A DNA stretch of 48,893 nucleotides from Trichodesmium sp. MAG_R03 (lineage in GTDB: Bacteria > Cyanobacteriota > Cyanobacteriia > Cyanobacteriales > Microcoleaceae). Location of the stretch: the NCBI GenBank assembly GCA_023356535.1, contig JAKQYF010000009.1, positions 1-48,893 on the forward strand. Reading direction: 5' to 3'. The notes beneath the pieces were generated by a model that ran no database searches, was not told where the DNA came from, and saw only the letters and a list, made by a program, of their open reading frames with translations. Of this stretch, positions 37,959 through 47,872 are shown one piece after another; position 1 is the stretch's first letter; each line of letters starts with the position of its first letter. The translations under genes were made by a program, and so were the position numbers.

Positions 37959-40316
37959 ATGCAAACTACTGACTTTCTGACTCAGCTAAATTTATCCCAA
38001 CGCCAAGCAGTACAACATTTCTGTGGAGCAATGTTGGTTGTGGCGGGAGCTGGCTCTGGCAAAACAAGGGCGTTGACTTATCGTGTGGCCCATCTAATAT
38101 ATCATCATCGGGTACATCCAGAAAATATTCTGGCGGTGACATTTACAAATAAAGCTGCACGAGAAATGAAAAACCGTATTGAGAGATTGTTTGCTCAACA
38201 ACAGGCGGAAGCAAAATATGGTAAACCATTTTCAGCTTTGACACAGGAAGAACAAACAAGGTTGCAATCACATATCTACAAAAATATTACGAGGCATTTA
38301 TGGATGGGAACGTTTCATAATCTTTGTGCTCGTATTCTGCGATTTGATATTAACAAATATCAGGATGAAAAAAAACGTCGTTGGGATAAAAATTTTTCTA
38401 TATTTGATGAAAGTGATGCTCAAAGTTTAATTAAACAAATTGTTACTAAACAGCTAAATTTAGATGATAAAAAATTTGATCCACGTTCTGTCAGATATGC
38501 TATTGGTAATGCTAAAAACCAAGGAATGTCACCTCTAGAATATCAAATAGCAGAGCCAGATTATCGGGGACGGGTAATTGCTGAAATCTATGAAATTTAT
38601 CAAGATAATTTAGCTGCGAATAATGCTCTTGATTTTGATGATCTAATTAGAATACCTGTAGAATTATTTCGGCAAAATGAGCAAATATTAGCTTATTGGC
38701 ATCAACATTTTAATCACATTTTAGTGGATGAATATCAAGATACTAATCGGACTCAATATAATTTTATTAGATTTTTAGTCACTAATGGTGAAGACCCTAG
38801 ATATTTTAATAACTGGGAAAATCGTTCTATTTTTGTAGTGGGAGATGTAGACCAATCTATTTATTCTTTCCGTATGGCAGATTATACAATTTTACTGGAT
38901 TTTCAGAATGATTTTGGCGATGGTTTGCCTGATGAAAATACCCAGACAATGATTAAGTTGGAGGAAAATTATCGCTCACGGGAAAATATTCTGGAAGTGG
39001 CAAATAAGTTGATTGAAAATAATACTCAACGCATTGATAAAATTCTCAAACCAACCAGGGGTTTAGGGGAAGAAATTTATTGTTATAAGGCTGAAGATGA
39101 GCTAGAAGAAGCAGAGTTTATTTGTAGAAAAATTGAGGAAATTACAGACCAATATTCAGAGTTAAATTTAGGCAGTTTTGCTGTACTTTATCGAACTAAT
39201 TTTCAGTCACGTCCCCTTGAAGAAAAGTTAATTCATTACAATATTAAATATGTAATCATTGGGGGATTGAGATTTTATGATCGGAAAGAAATTAAGGATG
39301 CTTTGGCTTATTTGCGATTAATTGCAAATCCTGCTGATACTGTTAGTTTACTCAGAATTATTAATACCCCAAGAAGGGGAATTGGCAAGACAACTATTGA
39401 TAGTTTATTAAATACTAGTTCAGAGATGGGAATACCTTTGTGGGAAATTATTAATGAGCCAACTTCTGTTAATGCTTTGGCAGGTCGTTCATCAAAAGCC
39501 GTGAATAAATTTGCTGAGATAATTCAACATTGGCAAGATCAGGTACAAGATTTGACTGCTCTAGAAATTGTTGAGGGAATTTTGGAGGATTCTGGTTACA
39601 TTGAAGATTTAAAAAAACAGGGGACGGAAGATGCGGATAATCGACTGGCAAATTTAGGAGAATTATGTAGTGCTGTAGCTCAGTTTCAAGACGATAATGA
39701 AGATACACATTTAGAAAGTTTTTTGGCAAATGCTTCTTTGGCTTCTGATTTAGATAATATCCAAGATGGGCAGGAAGCTGTATCATTAATGACTTTACAT
39801 TCTGCTAAAGGCTTGGAATTTCCAGTGGTATTTCTGGTGGGTTTAGAACAAGGTTTGTTACCTCATTTTCGGAGTATAGATGACCCTTTATCTTTGGAAG
39901 AAGAAAGGCGACTTTGTTATGTAGGTATCACCAGAGCGCAAGAACAATTATTTCTTTCTTATGCAATTAATAGACGACAGGTTTGGGGAGTACGAGATGC
40001 TACAGTTCCATCTCAATTTTTGGGAGAATTACCTAGAGATTTAGTTAATACTAATGCTATGAAAAAAGTAATTTATCGGTCAAAATCTCAAAGCAAAAAG
40101 AAACAAAATACTATTGTCAAAAAATCGGTAAGTAATCAAACAAAAAGTTGGCAAGTAGGGGATACAGTGATGCACGAAAATTTTGGTGTGGGGTTGGTGA
40201 CAAATATTTTGGGTGAGGGAAAGAAGATGAGTTTAGGTATCAAATTTGGTAAGAGTAAAAAAATTATTGACCCAAAAACGGAATTAATGGAAAAGTTGAA
40301 TGAAAATGGGGGGTAA
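37959..40316 (+). CDS. pcrA: UvrD/PcrA-family 3'-5' DNA helicase
   Basis: 785 residues from ATG 37959 (MQTTDFLTQLNLSQRQAV); the longer frame from 37863 adds a poor leader and is rejected. Walker A is GAGSGKT (30-36); DEYQDTN is the Walker B region, QSIYSFR and the late motif VSLMTLHSAKGLEFPVVFL are SF1A signatures. The C-terminal ~50 residues (WQVGDTVMHENFGVGLVTNI) form the Tudor-like domain that contacts RNA polymerase in PcrA. It unwinds DNA in repair and replication restart. Whether it is orthologous to PcrA, UvrD or Rep cannot be decided by eye. Confidence 0.92.
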   Translation: MQTTDFLTQLNLSQRQAVQHFCGAMLVVAGAGSGKTRALTYRVAHLIYHHRVHPENILAVTFTNKAAREMKNRIERLFAQQQAEAKYGKPFSALTQEEQTRLQSHIYKNITRHLWMGTFHNLCARILRFDINKYQDEKKRRWDKNFSIFDESDAQSLIKQIVTKQLNLDDKKFDPRSVRYAIGNAKNQGMSPLEYQIAEPDYRGRVIAEIYEIYQDNLAANNALDFDDLIRIPVELFRQNEQILAYWHQHFNHILVDEYQDTNRTQYNFIRFLVTNGEDPRYFNNWENRSIFVVGDVDQSIYSFRMADYTILLDFQNDFGDGLPDENTQTMIKLEENYRSRENILEVANKLIENNTQRIDKILKPTRGLGEEIYCYKAEDELEEAEFICRKIEEITDQYSELNLGSFAVLYRTNFQSRPLEEKLIHYNIKYVIIGGLRFYDRKEIKDALAYLRLIANPADTVSLLRIINTPRRGIGKTTIDSLLNTSSEMGIPLWEIINEPTSVNALAGRSSKAVNKFAEIIQHWQDQVQDLTALEIVEGILEDSGYIEDLKKQGTEDADNRLANLGELCSAVAQFQDDNEDTHLESFLANASLASDLDNIQDGQEAVSLMTLHSAKGLEFPVVFLVGLEQGLLPHFRSIDDPLSLEEERRLCYVGITRAQEQLFLSYAINRRQVWGVRDATVPSQFLGELPRDLVNTNAMKKVIYRSKSQSKKKQNTIVKKSVSNQTKSWQVGDTVMHENFGVGLVTNILGEGKKMSLGIKFGKSKKIIDPKTELMEKLNENGG

Positions 40317-40339
40317 GTATAGCAATCCTAAATCATTAT

Positions 40340-40432
40340 CAGGACTTACGCACGGGCACTACGCGAGGGTGAGGACGAATGCCATTCGCCCCTACATATG
40401 GCGTTTTCAAGGTAAAGCATGGGTAAGTCCTG
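40340..40432 (+). mobile_element. MITE-like family A, short copy S5
   Basis: 93 bp from CAGGACTTACGC to GGGTAAGTCCTG with the CGAATGCCATTCG core, adjacent to a solo family H end (TATAGCAATCC at 40319). No clear target duplication. Confidence 0.7.
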
Positions 40433-40675
40433 AAAACAAGCAGTGTAGTCTAAGTTTATGAAATTTTCTTAGAAGGTTTCTTTTCGAGGTAAAAGCCTAT
40501 GATAGTCTATATTTGAGCCTATTTTTTACTGTTTTTTTGTGTAAGTCCCGTTAGTTGCTATTTAGCAGCCGTGTCCAGATTTACTGATTCTGTCAACTTC
40601 GGTTTTCCTTCTTCAGACCCAATACTATTATCAATGTCAAAAAATAATACTATACTTCCAGGACTTACACATACA

Positions 40676-40767
40676 CAGGACTTACGCAAAATATGACAAT
40701 ATACACCATCTGTAGGGGTTAACGGCCGTTAACCCCTACTAGATATAATGGTTCTGCGTAAGTCCTG
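40676..40767 (+). mobile_element. MITE-like family A, short copy S6 with perfect 28-bp palindromic core
   Basis: 92 bp from CAGGACTTACGC to GCGTAAGTCCTG. The centre (40712-40739) is a perfect palindrome whose middle is GTTAACGGCCGTTAAC. A solo end CAGGACTTACAC lies just left, at 40659. Confidence 0.8.
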
Positions 40768-40797
40768 TATAAATAAGAAACCCAGTTTATTACCATA

Positions 40798-40928
40798 CAG
40801 GACTTACGGAAGGGCACTATATATAGAGCCTTAGTGCGTTCAAAGTGAGCGTTTCACGTCGCGAAGCGTTCGCTCCGCTTGGCGTCAGCAAAACACACCC
40901 TACCAATAGCGTTCATGCGTAAGTCCTA
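40798..40928 (+). mobile_element. MITE-like family A, long copy A4
   Basis: 131 bp from CAGGACTTACGG to GCGTAAGTCCTA with the long-type core. ACCATA is found directly outside both ends (40792-40797 and 40929-40934). It begins 30 bp after S6, so two copies are in near-tandem upstream of the SPFH gene. Confidence 0.75.
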
Positions 40929-41070
40929 ACCATAATTATTGTGGCTCAAATAGAGCAATGTTTTTAACGATAAGTTCACAAATAGTGAAGGTCTCTTATC
41001 CCACCCTACTCACTAATCTTAAGAAAATGCTAGGATTAAAACAATTAACCTAATTTCTAAATTCTAAATT

Positions 41071-41880
41071 ATGTTTCAATATCTTCTAGCTTTGATCGCA
41101 ACTGGAATCGTTGGTTATACAGTTAACTCCTCTATAAAAGTTATTGGTCAAGGGGATGAAGCTTTAGTAGAACGCTTAGGTAAGTATAGGCGTACTTTAA
41201 AACCAGGGCTTCAGTTTATTTTACCCCTAGTAGACAAAATAGCTTACGTTGATACAATTCGTGAACGGGTTTTAGATGTTCCCCCTCAGTCAGTTATTAC
41301 TAATGATAATTTGACTTTGCAGGTAGATGCATTAGTGTACTGGCGGATCATAGAAATGGAGAGAGCCTATTATGAAATTGAAGATGTAGAAAATGCTATT
41401 AAAGAGATTGTTTTAACTTCTCTGCGTTCTCAAATTGGTCGCTTACCATTACAACAAATTTTGTCTACAAAAGATGAAATTGATAAAGCTTTGCTGAAAA
41501 AATTATATGAAGCAACTTCTAACTGGGGAGTCAAGGTGATTCGTGTTGAGATTCAGAATATTATTTTTCCTGAAAATTTGCGAGCAGCAATGGAGTCGGA
41601 AAGGGTGGCTTTAAGTCAGAAGCAAGCTGTTCTTTGGAAAGTTCAAGCAGAAGCAGAGTCTATAAAGCTTCTTTCCGAAACTTTAAAGTTGCCTCCAGAC
41701 AGTCCGGAATTTATACAGTTTTTGATTGCTCAAAGATATATGGACACTAATCAGAAATTAAGTGAAAGTCCTAATTCTAAGGTAGTATTTATGCACCCGA
41801 AAAGTTTGTCAGAAGGAGTGGGTGAATTAATTGGAGAAAATTATGATGGTTCTGGAATAGAACTGAAAAAAATTGATTGA
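41071..41880 (+). CDS. SPFH/stomatin-family membrane protein
   Basis: 269 residues. The N-terminal helix (about 2-20) anchors it; the SPFH domain follows (VIGQGDEALVERLGKY, KPGLQFILPLVDKI, RERVLDVPPQSVITNDN, VYWRI, LRSQIGRLPLQQIL), then a charged helical region (AMESERVALSQKQAVLWKVQAEAE). It belongs to the stomatin/slipin group, which forms ring-like membrane scaffolds and often partners a NfeD protein; none is visible here. Function likely in membrane organisation or proteolysis control. Apparently monocistronic. Confidence 0.88.
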   Translation: MFQYLLALIATGIVGYTVNSSIKVIGQGDEALVERLGKYRRTLKPGLQFILPLVDKIAYVDTIRERVLDVPPQSVITNDNLTLQVDALVYWRIIEMERAYYEIEDVENAIKEIVLTSLRSQIGRLPLQQILSTKDEIDKALLKKLYEATSNWGVKVIRVEIQNIIFPENLRAAMESERVALSQKQAVLWKVQAEAESIKLLSETLKLPPDSPEFIQFLIAQRYMDTNQKLSESPNSKVVFMHPKSLSEGVGELIGENYDGSGIELKKID

Positions 41881-41952
41881 TATCAACTCAAAAGTAATAG
41901 ACTGACACACCCAGAACTTACGTAAACCAACCAATAAATCCGGTTTATGGCT

Positions 41953-42243
41953 CTAATTAGGGCTTGCTGATTAAATCTAAAAGCGTTGGCACATAAAGGT
42001 ATTAGCCTTTTTTTTTGTTGAAAAAAGTGCCTGCTTTTCGCTCCTTCAAGCTGAAAAAGTTAGTATTTTGGGCATTCCCATGGCAGAAAAATCAAGGGAC
42101 AAATATATCCGACTCTCCCTCCTAGGAAGGTTTAAGGATGGGTTCTCCTCCACGTTCGGGGTTAGGGGTGGGTACATTTCCTGTTCCTCTGTAGGGACTT
42201 TGCATGGAACGTCTCTACTGCCTCCTGGGAGGGGTTAGGGGTT
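41953..42243 (-). repeat. family D repeat, copy D1
   Basis: About 290 bp matching 48178-48473 in inverted orientation: CTAATTAGGGCTTGCTGATT at one end, then TTTTTCTGCC, TCCGACT, GGAACG, and the GTAGGGAC hairpin and TCCTGGGAGG at the other. Non-coding, about 6 kb from its partner. Confidence 0.65.
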
Positions 42244-42367
42244 CACAGGGGTAGGTTTCTTGTACAAAAAAACGGTGAAAGCCATAGTAGACCGATACAC
42301 CTTAAACCTACATTGCGCACTACATATGTAGCACATTCAAGAAGCAATAGGTCAGTCCTGATCATAT

Positions 42368-42498
42368 CAGGACTGACGCCAAGGTAGCATATATAGAGCC
42401 TTGGTGCGTTACGAAGTGTGCAATTCAAGTCGCGAAGCGTTCGCTCCGCTTGGCGTCAGCAACACACACCCTACCAATAGCCTTCATGGGTAAGTCCT
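42368..42498 (+). mobile_element. MITE-like family A, long copy A5
   Basis: 131 bp from CAGGACTGACGC to GGGTAAGTCCT with the full GCGAAGCGTTCGCTCCGC core. Its right end touches a family E copy. Confidence 0.7.
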
Positions 42499-42590
42499 AT
42501 AGTCATTCCGAATAAGAATGGGAATTTTTTTTAGCCGAAACCCTTTCACAGCAAGAAAACCTTGTCTCAATCTAAACCAGAATGACTATA
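42498..42590 (+). mobile_element. MITE-like family E, copy E2
   Basis: 93 bp with inverted ends TATAGTCATTCCG / AGAATGACTATA, immediately after the right end of A5. It matches the copy at 17759-17852, which lies within a family A end. Confidence 0.7.
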
Positions 42591-42691
42591 AATATAAAAA
42601 CCCGTCTCAATGGCAAAGTTTTTTTTGGAGGATTACTCAAAATTCTCGTTACAAAAACAACTAATGCAGCTGATTATCAAGGCCAAAGATT

Positions 42692-43432
42692 CTAACGTCC
42701 GCTTAATGTTAACCATTCTTCAGGAAGCATATTAGCAACTAGATCAAAATTACCATTACCATCAGGTTTAAGAATGTAAGCTATACCCTGTGGATCTGGA
42801 TAAATACCAGTAGAAGCTTCAAATAAATCGTCATGACCAACAATTACAATATTTGTTCCTTCTGGAGGGACTGCTGTTAACATTGGGTCTAACCTTTCTT
42901 TCATCTGAGCTACTTGTTCAGGAGTATAGTCTTCAGCTTTGGGAAAGTTTAGGTCACCATTTTTCTCGTATTTACCAAACGCTAAATCTGCTGTTTGCCA
43001 AGCGCGACAATACTGACTGGAAATCACCTGATCAAAGGGAATAGCATTTTTGCCAAACCCTTCCCCAATATCTTTGGCTTGTTTCCATCCTAACTCACTA
43101 AGTACTCTTTGAGTGGAACAGTTACCCATAACTGCTGTTACTTGATCCGCATAATCTTTCTCCGTTTGAGCATGGCGAAAGTAAATGACATAACCTCCTT
43201 GTTTTAGAGCATTAAGAAGATTTGTGCCACTGAGCTTATCCTTAAAGTTAGCATTGGCTAATTCTCCCGGAGTCATAGTTTCTGCACTTGCTACAGTTTG
43301 AGCATTAGCTTTATCTGTTTTAGCTGTTATATCGTTTGCTGTAGAGCTAGAAGAAGGTGTAAATCCAGTCAAAAGCCCTATGGCAGTTAAAGTTGTCCCA
43401 CTCACAAGAGAGAAAAATTTATTTTGTAACAA
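42692..43432 (-). CDS. secreted histidine phosphatase family protein
   Basis: 246 residues. The N-terminus has Lys and a hydrophobic run (about 8-24), a likely signal peptide, then a Ser/Thr/Ala-rich linker to about 65. The histidine phosphatase signature is YFRHAQT (His87 as phosphoacceptor), with VIVGHDDL carrying the second His and a Cys pair (MGNCSTQR, SQYCRAW). The RAWQTADLAFG segment is also conserved. Expected in the periplasm, removing phosphate from small molecules; substrate unknown. No operon partners. Confidence 0.85.
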   Translation of the reverse strand: MLQNKFFSLVSGTTLTAIGLLTGFTPSSSSTANDITAKTDKANAQTVASAETMTPGELANANFKDKLSGTNLLNALKQGGYVIYFRHAQTEKDYADQVTAVMGNCSTQRVLSELGWKQAKDIGEGFGKNAIPFDQVISSQYCRAWQTADLAFGKYEKNGDLNFPKAEDYTPEQVAQMKERLDPMLTAVPPEGTNIVIVGHDDLFEASTGIYPDPQGIAYILKPDGNGNFDLVANMLPEEWLTLSGR

Positions 43433-43514
43433 TTTAGGCCTCCTACACTTTCTAATTCAGTATTATTTATGACAATTAAGAGCTTAATACAATTGGTAAT
43501 CATTTTCAATAGAT

Positions 43515-43606
43515 CAGGACTTATATAGAACCACTATATATAGTAGGAGCTAACGACCGTCAACCCCTACAGATGGTCTATATTTTCATATTTGGCGTAA
43601 GTCCTG
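43515..43606 (+). mobile_element. MITE-like family A, short copy S7
   Basis: 92 bp from CAGGACTTATAT to GCGTAAGTCCTG, flanked by the 5-bp duplication TAGAT (43510-43514 and 43607-43611). The core resembles that of S6 (GCTAACGACCGTCAACCCCT) but is decayed. Confidence 0.8.
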
Positions 43607-43885
43607 TAGATAACTAATGAATTACTCTCTAGGATAACGTGCTTATCCAAAAAAATGAGTTTCATGAAGCCAGAAGTCAGATAGAAGAGCTCTTGAATTG
43701 CAGCGTACAGAAATCAGAAATTGTTTCTGTAACATAGATTTTGAGCAACCTGGCAAAAACATTTGGCCTTAAAAGGTAAGGTTTTTGTTATTTTTTCAGG
43801 TCAAGACCAAAACAAAAGCTAAAATTGGCCACACTAAACTTCTAATTAATCAGGACTTACCCAATAGATTACTTTGACAAATGTT

Positions 43886-44018
43886 TAGAACTTACGCATG
43901 AACGCGCTTTGGTAGGGTGTGTTTTGCTGACGCCAAGCGGAGCGAACGCTTCGCGACTTGAATTGCGCACTTCGTAACGGACCAAGGCTCTATATATATT
44001 ACCTTGGCGTAAGTCCTG
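43886..44018 (-). mobile_element. MITE-like family A, long copy A6
   Basis: 133 bp from TAGAACTTACGC to GCGTAAGTCCTG, reverse orientation, with perfect 5-bp duplication ATGTT (43881-43885 and 44019-44023). A solo family A end is at 43851. Confidence 0.85.
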
Positions 44019-44044
44019 ATGTTGTTTAAGTTGATGAAATTGGT

Positions 44045-44090
44045 ATAATTAATATTTTCCGGTCTGATTTTGTTTTCATTCCTAAGCAAC
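44045..44090 (-). repeat. half family I-like repeat
   Basis: On the minus strand, CTTAGGAATGAAAACAAAATC followed by CCGGA...TTAATT matches 37752-37792 on the plus strand. It shares the family I left end but then diverges, so it may be a separate subtype. Confidence 0.4.
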
Positions 44091-44127
44091 ACCCTTTTTA
44101 ACTAGCCTAACGATCAAAATCAAGATC

Positions 44128-45528
44128 TTAACATACTGGTGTTTTTGTACTCAAAGCTTCTTCTAGCCAAACTTTCGGTAGTTGACTTGGCTTTTGAGGT
44201 AATTCCATCAGACCCATTTCTGTTAATCGAATCACATTACTGAGAGTTTCGACTAAAGTAGGATCAAAAGAAGTGCCACTGCGATCGCGACACTTTTCTA
44301 ATGCTTCTCCTAAACTAAGAGCAGCTCGTTTACTTCGTGATTGTGTAAGTTCTTGGAAGTAAGAAGCTAATCCCAAGATTCGAGACTCTATGGGTATCTT
44401 TTCTTCTCTGAGACCATCCGGTTTGCCTGTACCATCCCAGCATTCTAAGTGATGAAAAATAATTTTAGTCACATATTCTAACTCTGGCATTGCTGCTAAT
44501 AACTGACCTCCAAGCACACTCCGTTCCTGCCAAAAACTTAAAGTTGCATCATCTAATTCATCTGGTGTTTTAGTAAATATTTCTTTTGGTGCTGAGGTTA
44601 ACCCTACTCGAAACAATAATCCGGCTAACCGCAAACGTCGTAAGTTTAGAGTCGCTAAATCTAACATTTGCCCTAAAGTTTCGCATAAAGCCGCTACTTG
44701 TAGAGATGCAATGGAATTTGTTGGGTCGCGTTCGTCTACATTCTGAGCCATGCGTAAAAATGCCTGTAATTTGTTAGCATTTATGTTGCGACTAACTCGT
44801 AATGCTTGACCTTCTAATTCCCAAAGTTCCCTTGTTTGCTTATTCATAGCTATTATTTGCTCTTGGGAAGTTTGCAGGTAAGAAACTATTCGAGACACTA
44901 CATTAGTCATATCTATAGGTGAGATCTCTTTAGTAGTGACAATTTCTTGATGTTGTTTTTGAAGAGTATCTGCTAGTGCTGGGTTATAAGGGCGACATCT
45001 TTCTACAAGAATTTCGGCAGCTTTAGCTACTAAGGTCTCATCAAAGGTCCATAAACCATAGAATTTTCTCTCTATATCTACAGTTGGTTTGCCGTCGGTT
45101 AAATATTCATCTTGAGATAGTTCATAGCAAAGTACCATAGCTTGGTAATTTGGAGCTAGGATAATTAGATTCCATTCATTAACTATACTGTCAGTTGTTT
45201 CTAGATTAATTAAGGATACATTATCTAACTGACTTGTAGGATGTTTGGATAACCCACTATCTGGTACTGCTGCTATCATAATATGGCGGCTATATTGAGC
45301 TAATTCTTGGTAACGGTCTGCTTCTTGTAAATACCATTTTCCTTGTTGAAATGTTACTAAAACTAATGGTTTAGCATCTGGGTGTTGACTGCTGACTTGT
45401 AATATGTGGTCTTCTAAAGCATGACATAGGGCTACTAATGTGTTTTTCAAATAAACTCTGTAACTAGAAGGCAATTTTCCTTCTGGACTGCTTGTTTTAA
45501 GTTGATTTAAAGTTGCTTTGGAATCCAT
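44128..45528 (-). CDS. DICT-domain protein with a degenerate HD-GYP-like domain
   Basis: 466 residues. The N-terminal part (about 20-190) resembles a DICT sensory domain (LVTFQQGKWYLQEADRYQ, FYGLWTFDETLVAKAAE). A helical linker (about 210-270) joins a C-terminal HD-GYP-like domain with HHLECWDGTGKPDGL (near 357) and SRILGLASYFQEL. The first catalytic pair, normally in LLHDIGK, is LLFRVGL here, and GYP is GKP, so cyclic-di-GMP hydrolysis is doubtful. It may be a signalling scaffold. Starts at ATG 45528; AATGATAATTATT lies just upstream and loosely resembles a Fur-type site. Confidence 0.75.
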   Translation of the reverse strand: MDSKATLNQLKTSSPEGKLPSSYRVYLKNTLVALCHALEDHILQVSSQHPDAKPLVLVTFQQGKWYLQEADRYQELAQYSRHIMIAAVPDSGLSKHPTSQLDNVSLINLETTDSIVNEWNLIILAPNYQAMVLCYELSQDEYLTDGKPTVDIERKFYGLWTFDETLVAKAAEILVERCRPYNPALADTLQKQHQEIVTTKEISPIDMTNVVSRIVSYLQTSQEQIIAMNKQTRELWELEGQALRVSRNINANKLQAFLRMAQNVDERDPTNSIASLQVAALCETLGQMLDLATLNLRRLRLAGLLFRVGLTSAPKEIFTKTPDELDDATLSFWQERSVLGGQLLAAMPELEYVTKIIFHHLECWDGTGKPDGLREEKIPIESRILGLASYFQELTQSRSKRAALSLGEALEKCRDRSGTSFDPTLVETLSNVIRLTEMGLMELPQKPSQLPKVWLEEALSTKTPVC

Positions 45529-46038
45529 TTTTTTTAAATGATAATTATTTTGATCGAGATAGAATTAATTTAGGGTATTTGTTAAATTAGCAAGCTACAA
45601 AATTCAGAGATAAATTATGTAAAACTTTCAGGTTTAGCAACCTTGCATAACAGCAAGTATAACTCAGTTTAAAAACATACGAATATAGTATTTAGATTAA
45701 ACTCACTACCTCTAAAAGCTGGATTGGGTAGTTTTTCTGGGGCTAATCATCCCTGATCAAAAGTTTGAAAAGCTGATTAGTTAGTGCTAATACCTTTTGA
45801 ATTTTATCTCTTGGCTGCTGGCTCTTCCTTCAAATATTTGTCTTTTTTTCTAGTTATCCTTAATATTAGGATAATTTAGATTTACTATATCTATACAGAT
45901 TATGATGATTGTGTCAAGTTTTCTTAAATTTTTGTAATAAAAAAACTTATTAAAATGTATCCTAATCATCTATCAAGATTGATTTGATGGGTAAGCTATT
46001 AAAGTCTACTTGGGTTCCTTGTATTTCTAATCAGGGTC
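45529..46038. other. non-coding divergent gap
   Basis: About 510 bp between divergently transcribed genes. Apart from the AATGATAATTATT motif beside the DICT gene, I see nothing definite. Confidence 0.45.
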
Positions 46039-46144
46039 TTAGGAATGAGAATTAAATAAAGTCCAGATTTTTTTTGAAAGAACTAAGATGATATGGAGTT
46101 TTGGCAATTTAACTTGTGTAGATCGTAAAATCCTCATTCCTTAA
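46039..46144 (+). mobile_element. MITE-like family I, copy I2
   Basis: 106 bp with inverted ends TTAGGAATGAGAATT / TCCTCATTCCTTAA, matching 33994-34098 in ends and length but not closely inside. It lies 50 bp upstream of the DUF3754 gene. Confidence 0.6.
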
Positions 46145-46194
46145 CCCATCATTGAAAAATTGACAAACCACTAATCTAATTTAAGTATACCACT

Positions 46195-47523
46195 ATGGCA
46201 GTTTATCAAGACAGGGAAGCATTTATACCCTATTCTCGCAGGGATTTAATAGAACTTTGTATTAAAGATGGTAAATTACCCAATGCTTCTTTACAAAAAT
46301 TTAGAGATTTTTGTTCTATTATAATGGCTTATTACCATTTTCAACTACATAAAAAACTAGAAAAATTCAAGGAAAACTATGCCCCTTTTAATCCTGATAT
46401 TAATACTAAATATATTGTTGATTACTCAGAATCACAACTTACGATGATGAAAAGTAAGGTTGTTGAGAATTTTAAAGAAATTCTCGAGCAAGGTAATTAT
46501 TACCCTATATCTCAGGCCAGTTTAAAACGTGCTTTTCAAGAAAAATCCCTAATTGAAGTTAAAACGAACATCAATTTTGATGATTTTGAAGAGATGATAT
46601 GTTACTGTCGGGGAGACATATATCAAATTATACAACTCAAGAGATTTTTCCGAAAATTTGAAAAGAAAATTGATATTTTTGAAAGGGTTGCTTTATTAAT
46701 TAAATGCCAAAATCAAGTTGCTCCTTCTGAAAAATATCTGGAAGAGTCTAATGTGATTCCTAGTAAAATCTATATTTCTCTATATAAAAATATTCCTAAA
46801 AATGATATCGAGCTTCTATTTCCTAACATAAAAATTAGTATGACTTTAAAAGACCGTTTGATGTTAGTAGTGCCTGCTATTGGTGCAGCAGTACCTATTG
46901 CCATAAAAATTTTACCCCAACTTTTACTAATTATCAGTGTAATTGTCCTTCTACTTTTCGGCCCATCTTATATGGAAAATTTGAACTTAATAGCTAGTCA
47001 GGAAGAGATTAAGAATATAACAAGCATTTTAATAGCTACATTATCTTTATTGGTTACTTTAGGAGGATTTTGTTTCAAGCAATATACTCAATATAAAAAT
47101 AAACGGATTAAGTTTCAAAAGCAGGTTACAGAAACCTTATTTTTCAAAAATATTGCTAATAATTTAGGTGTGTTTCAATGTTTAGTTGATGATGCTGAAG
47201 AAGAAGAATGTAAGGAAATTATTTTGGTTTACTATCACTTGCTAACTAGCAATACATCACTTACTCCAGAACAATTAGATAGTAAAATTGAAGCATGGAT
47301 GGAGCAAAATTTTGATACAAAAATTGATTTTGATATTAATGGTCCTTTAAATAATTTGACACAAATAAAAGGTAAAATTCTCAGTGATGGTAACAATGAA
47401 GATCAGATTCCAGAAATTTCATTACTTACCTATGATGAAAATGGTTGTTGTCAAGTTTTATCTATAGATAATGGGAAGAAATTAATAGATTATATCTGGG
47501 ATAATATATTTCTTTATAGTTAG
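46195..47523 (+). CDS. DUF3754 (TMEM143-like) membrane protein
   Basis: 442 residues. The N-terminal soluble part has YYHFQLHKKLEKFKENYAPF and VKTNINFDDFEEM; two hydrophobic segments lie near 222-258 and 277-298 (IPIAIKILPQLLLIIS-like and ILIATLSLLVTLGGFCF); after them QYKNKRIKFQKQVTETLFFK and NLGVFQCLVDDAEEEECKE lead to a helical C-terminal part. This order is typical of DUF3754, found in cyanobacteria and, as TMEM143, in eukaryotes; its function is unknown. Apparently single gene. Confidence 0.75.
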   Translation: MAVYQDREAFIPYSRRDLIELCIKDGKLPNASLQKFRDFCSIIMAYYHFQLHKKLEKFKENYAPFNPDINTKYIVDYSESQLTMMKSKVVENFKEILEQGNYYPISQASLKRAFQEKSLIEVKTNINFDDFEEMICYCRGDIYQIIQLKRFFRKFEKKIDIFERVALLIKCQNQVAPSEKYLEESNVIPSKIYISLYKNIPKNDIELLFPNIKISMTLKDRLMLVVPAIGAAVPIAIKILPQLLLIISVIVLLLFGPSYMENLNLIASQEEIKNITSILIATLSLLVTLGGFCFKQYTQYKNKRIKFQKQVTETLFFKNIANNLGVFQCLVDDAEEEECKEIILVYYHLLTSNTSLTPEQLDSKIEAWMEQNFDTKIDFDINGPLNNLTQIKGKILSDGNNEDQIPEISLLTYDENGCCQVLSIDNGKKLIDYIWDNIFLYS

Positions 47524-47591
47524 TGCTAAAATACCTATGTTCTCCAGTTTTTTTTACTACTATAAAACCTGGATTAAGTTAAATTAAACTT

Positions 47592-47622
47592 TGCCCTTAA
47601 GGCTGAGGTTTAATCAAAATTT
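47592..47622 (+). terminator. possible terminator after the DUF3754 gene
   Basis: A hairpin can form from TTAAACTTTGCCCTTA and GGCTGAGGTTTAA, about 65 bp after the stop; a modest AT-rich tail follows. Weak call. The rest of the gap to 47872 has nothing recognisable. Confidence 0.35.
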
Positions 47623-47872
47623 TAAAGACAATTATTGATTCATCACAAGGAAAGTATTCTGGCCACCTTTCGATCAACTATTAATTTTTATAAATGATTA
47701 TGGTTTAATGTCATAATCATTTATTCACTACTTAGTAAGTTAGAATTTAGAAGGGTTTTTCTCGGAACGAGGTATACAACAATAAGTCGTTTAAATGCAC
47801 AAAAGCTTATCTAAAGATGACTAAAGGTAGCTGATTTATTATGGTTTATTAATCAGACTTGATATTACTTAC

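Noticed and set aside
42243..42428. Minus-strand 61-residue frame
   Set aside because: Lies across family A copy A5 and repeat DNA, with no protein features.
43892..44092. Minus-strand 66-residue frame
   Set aside because: It is read through family A copy A6; a similar frame at 48692-48880 is likewise read through copy A7, so it reflects the repeat rather than a gene.
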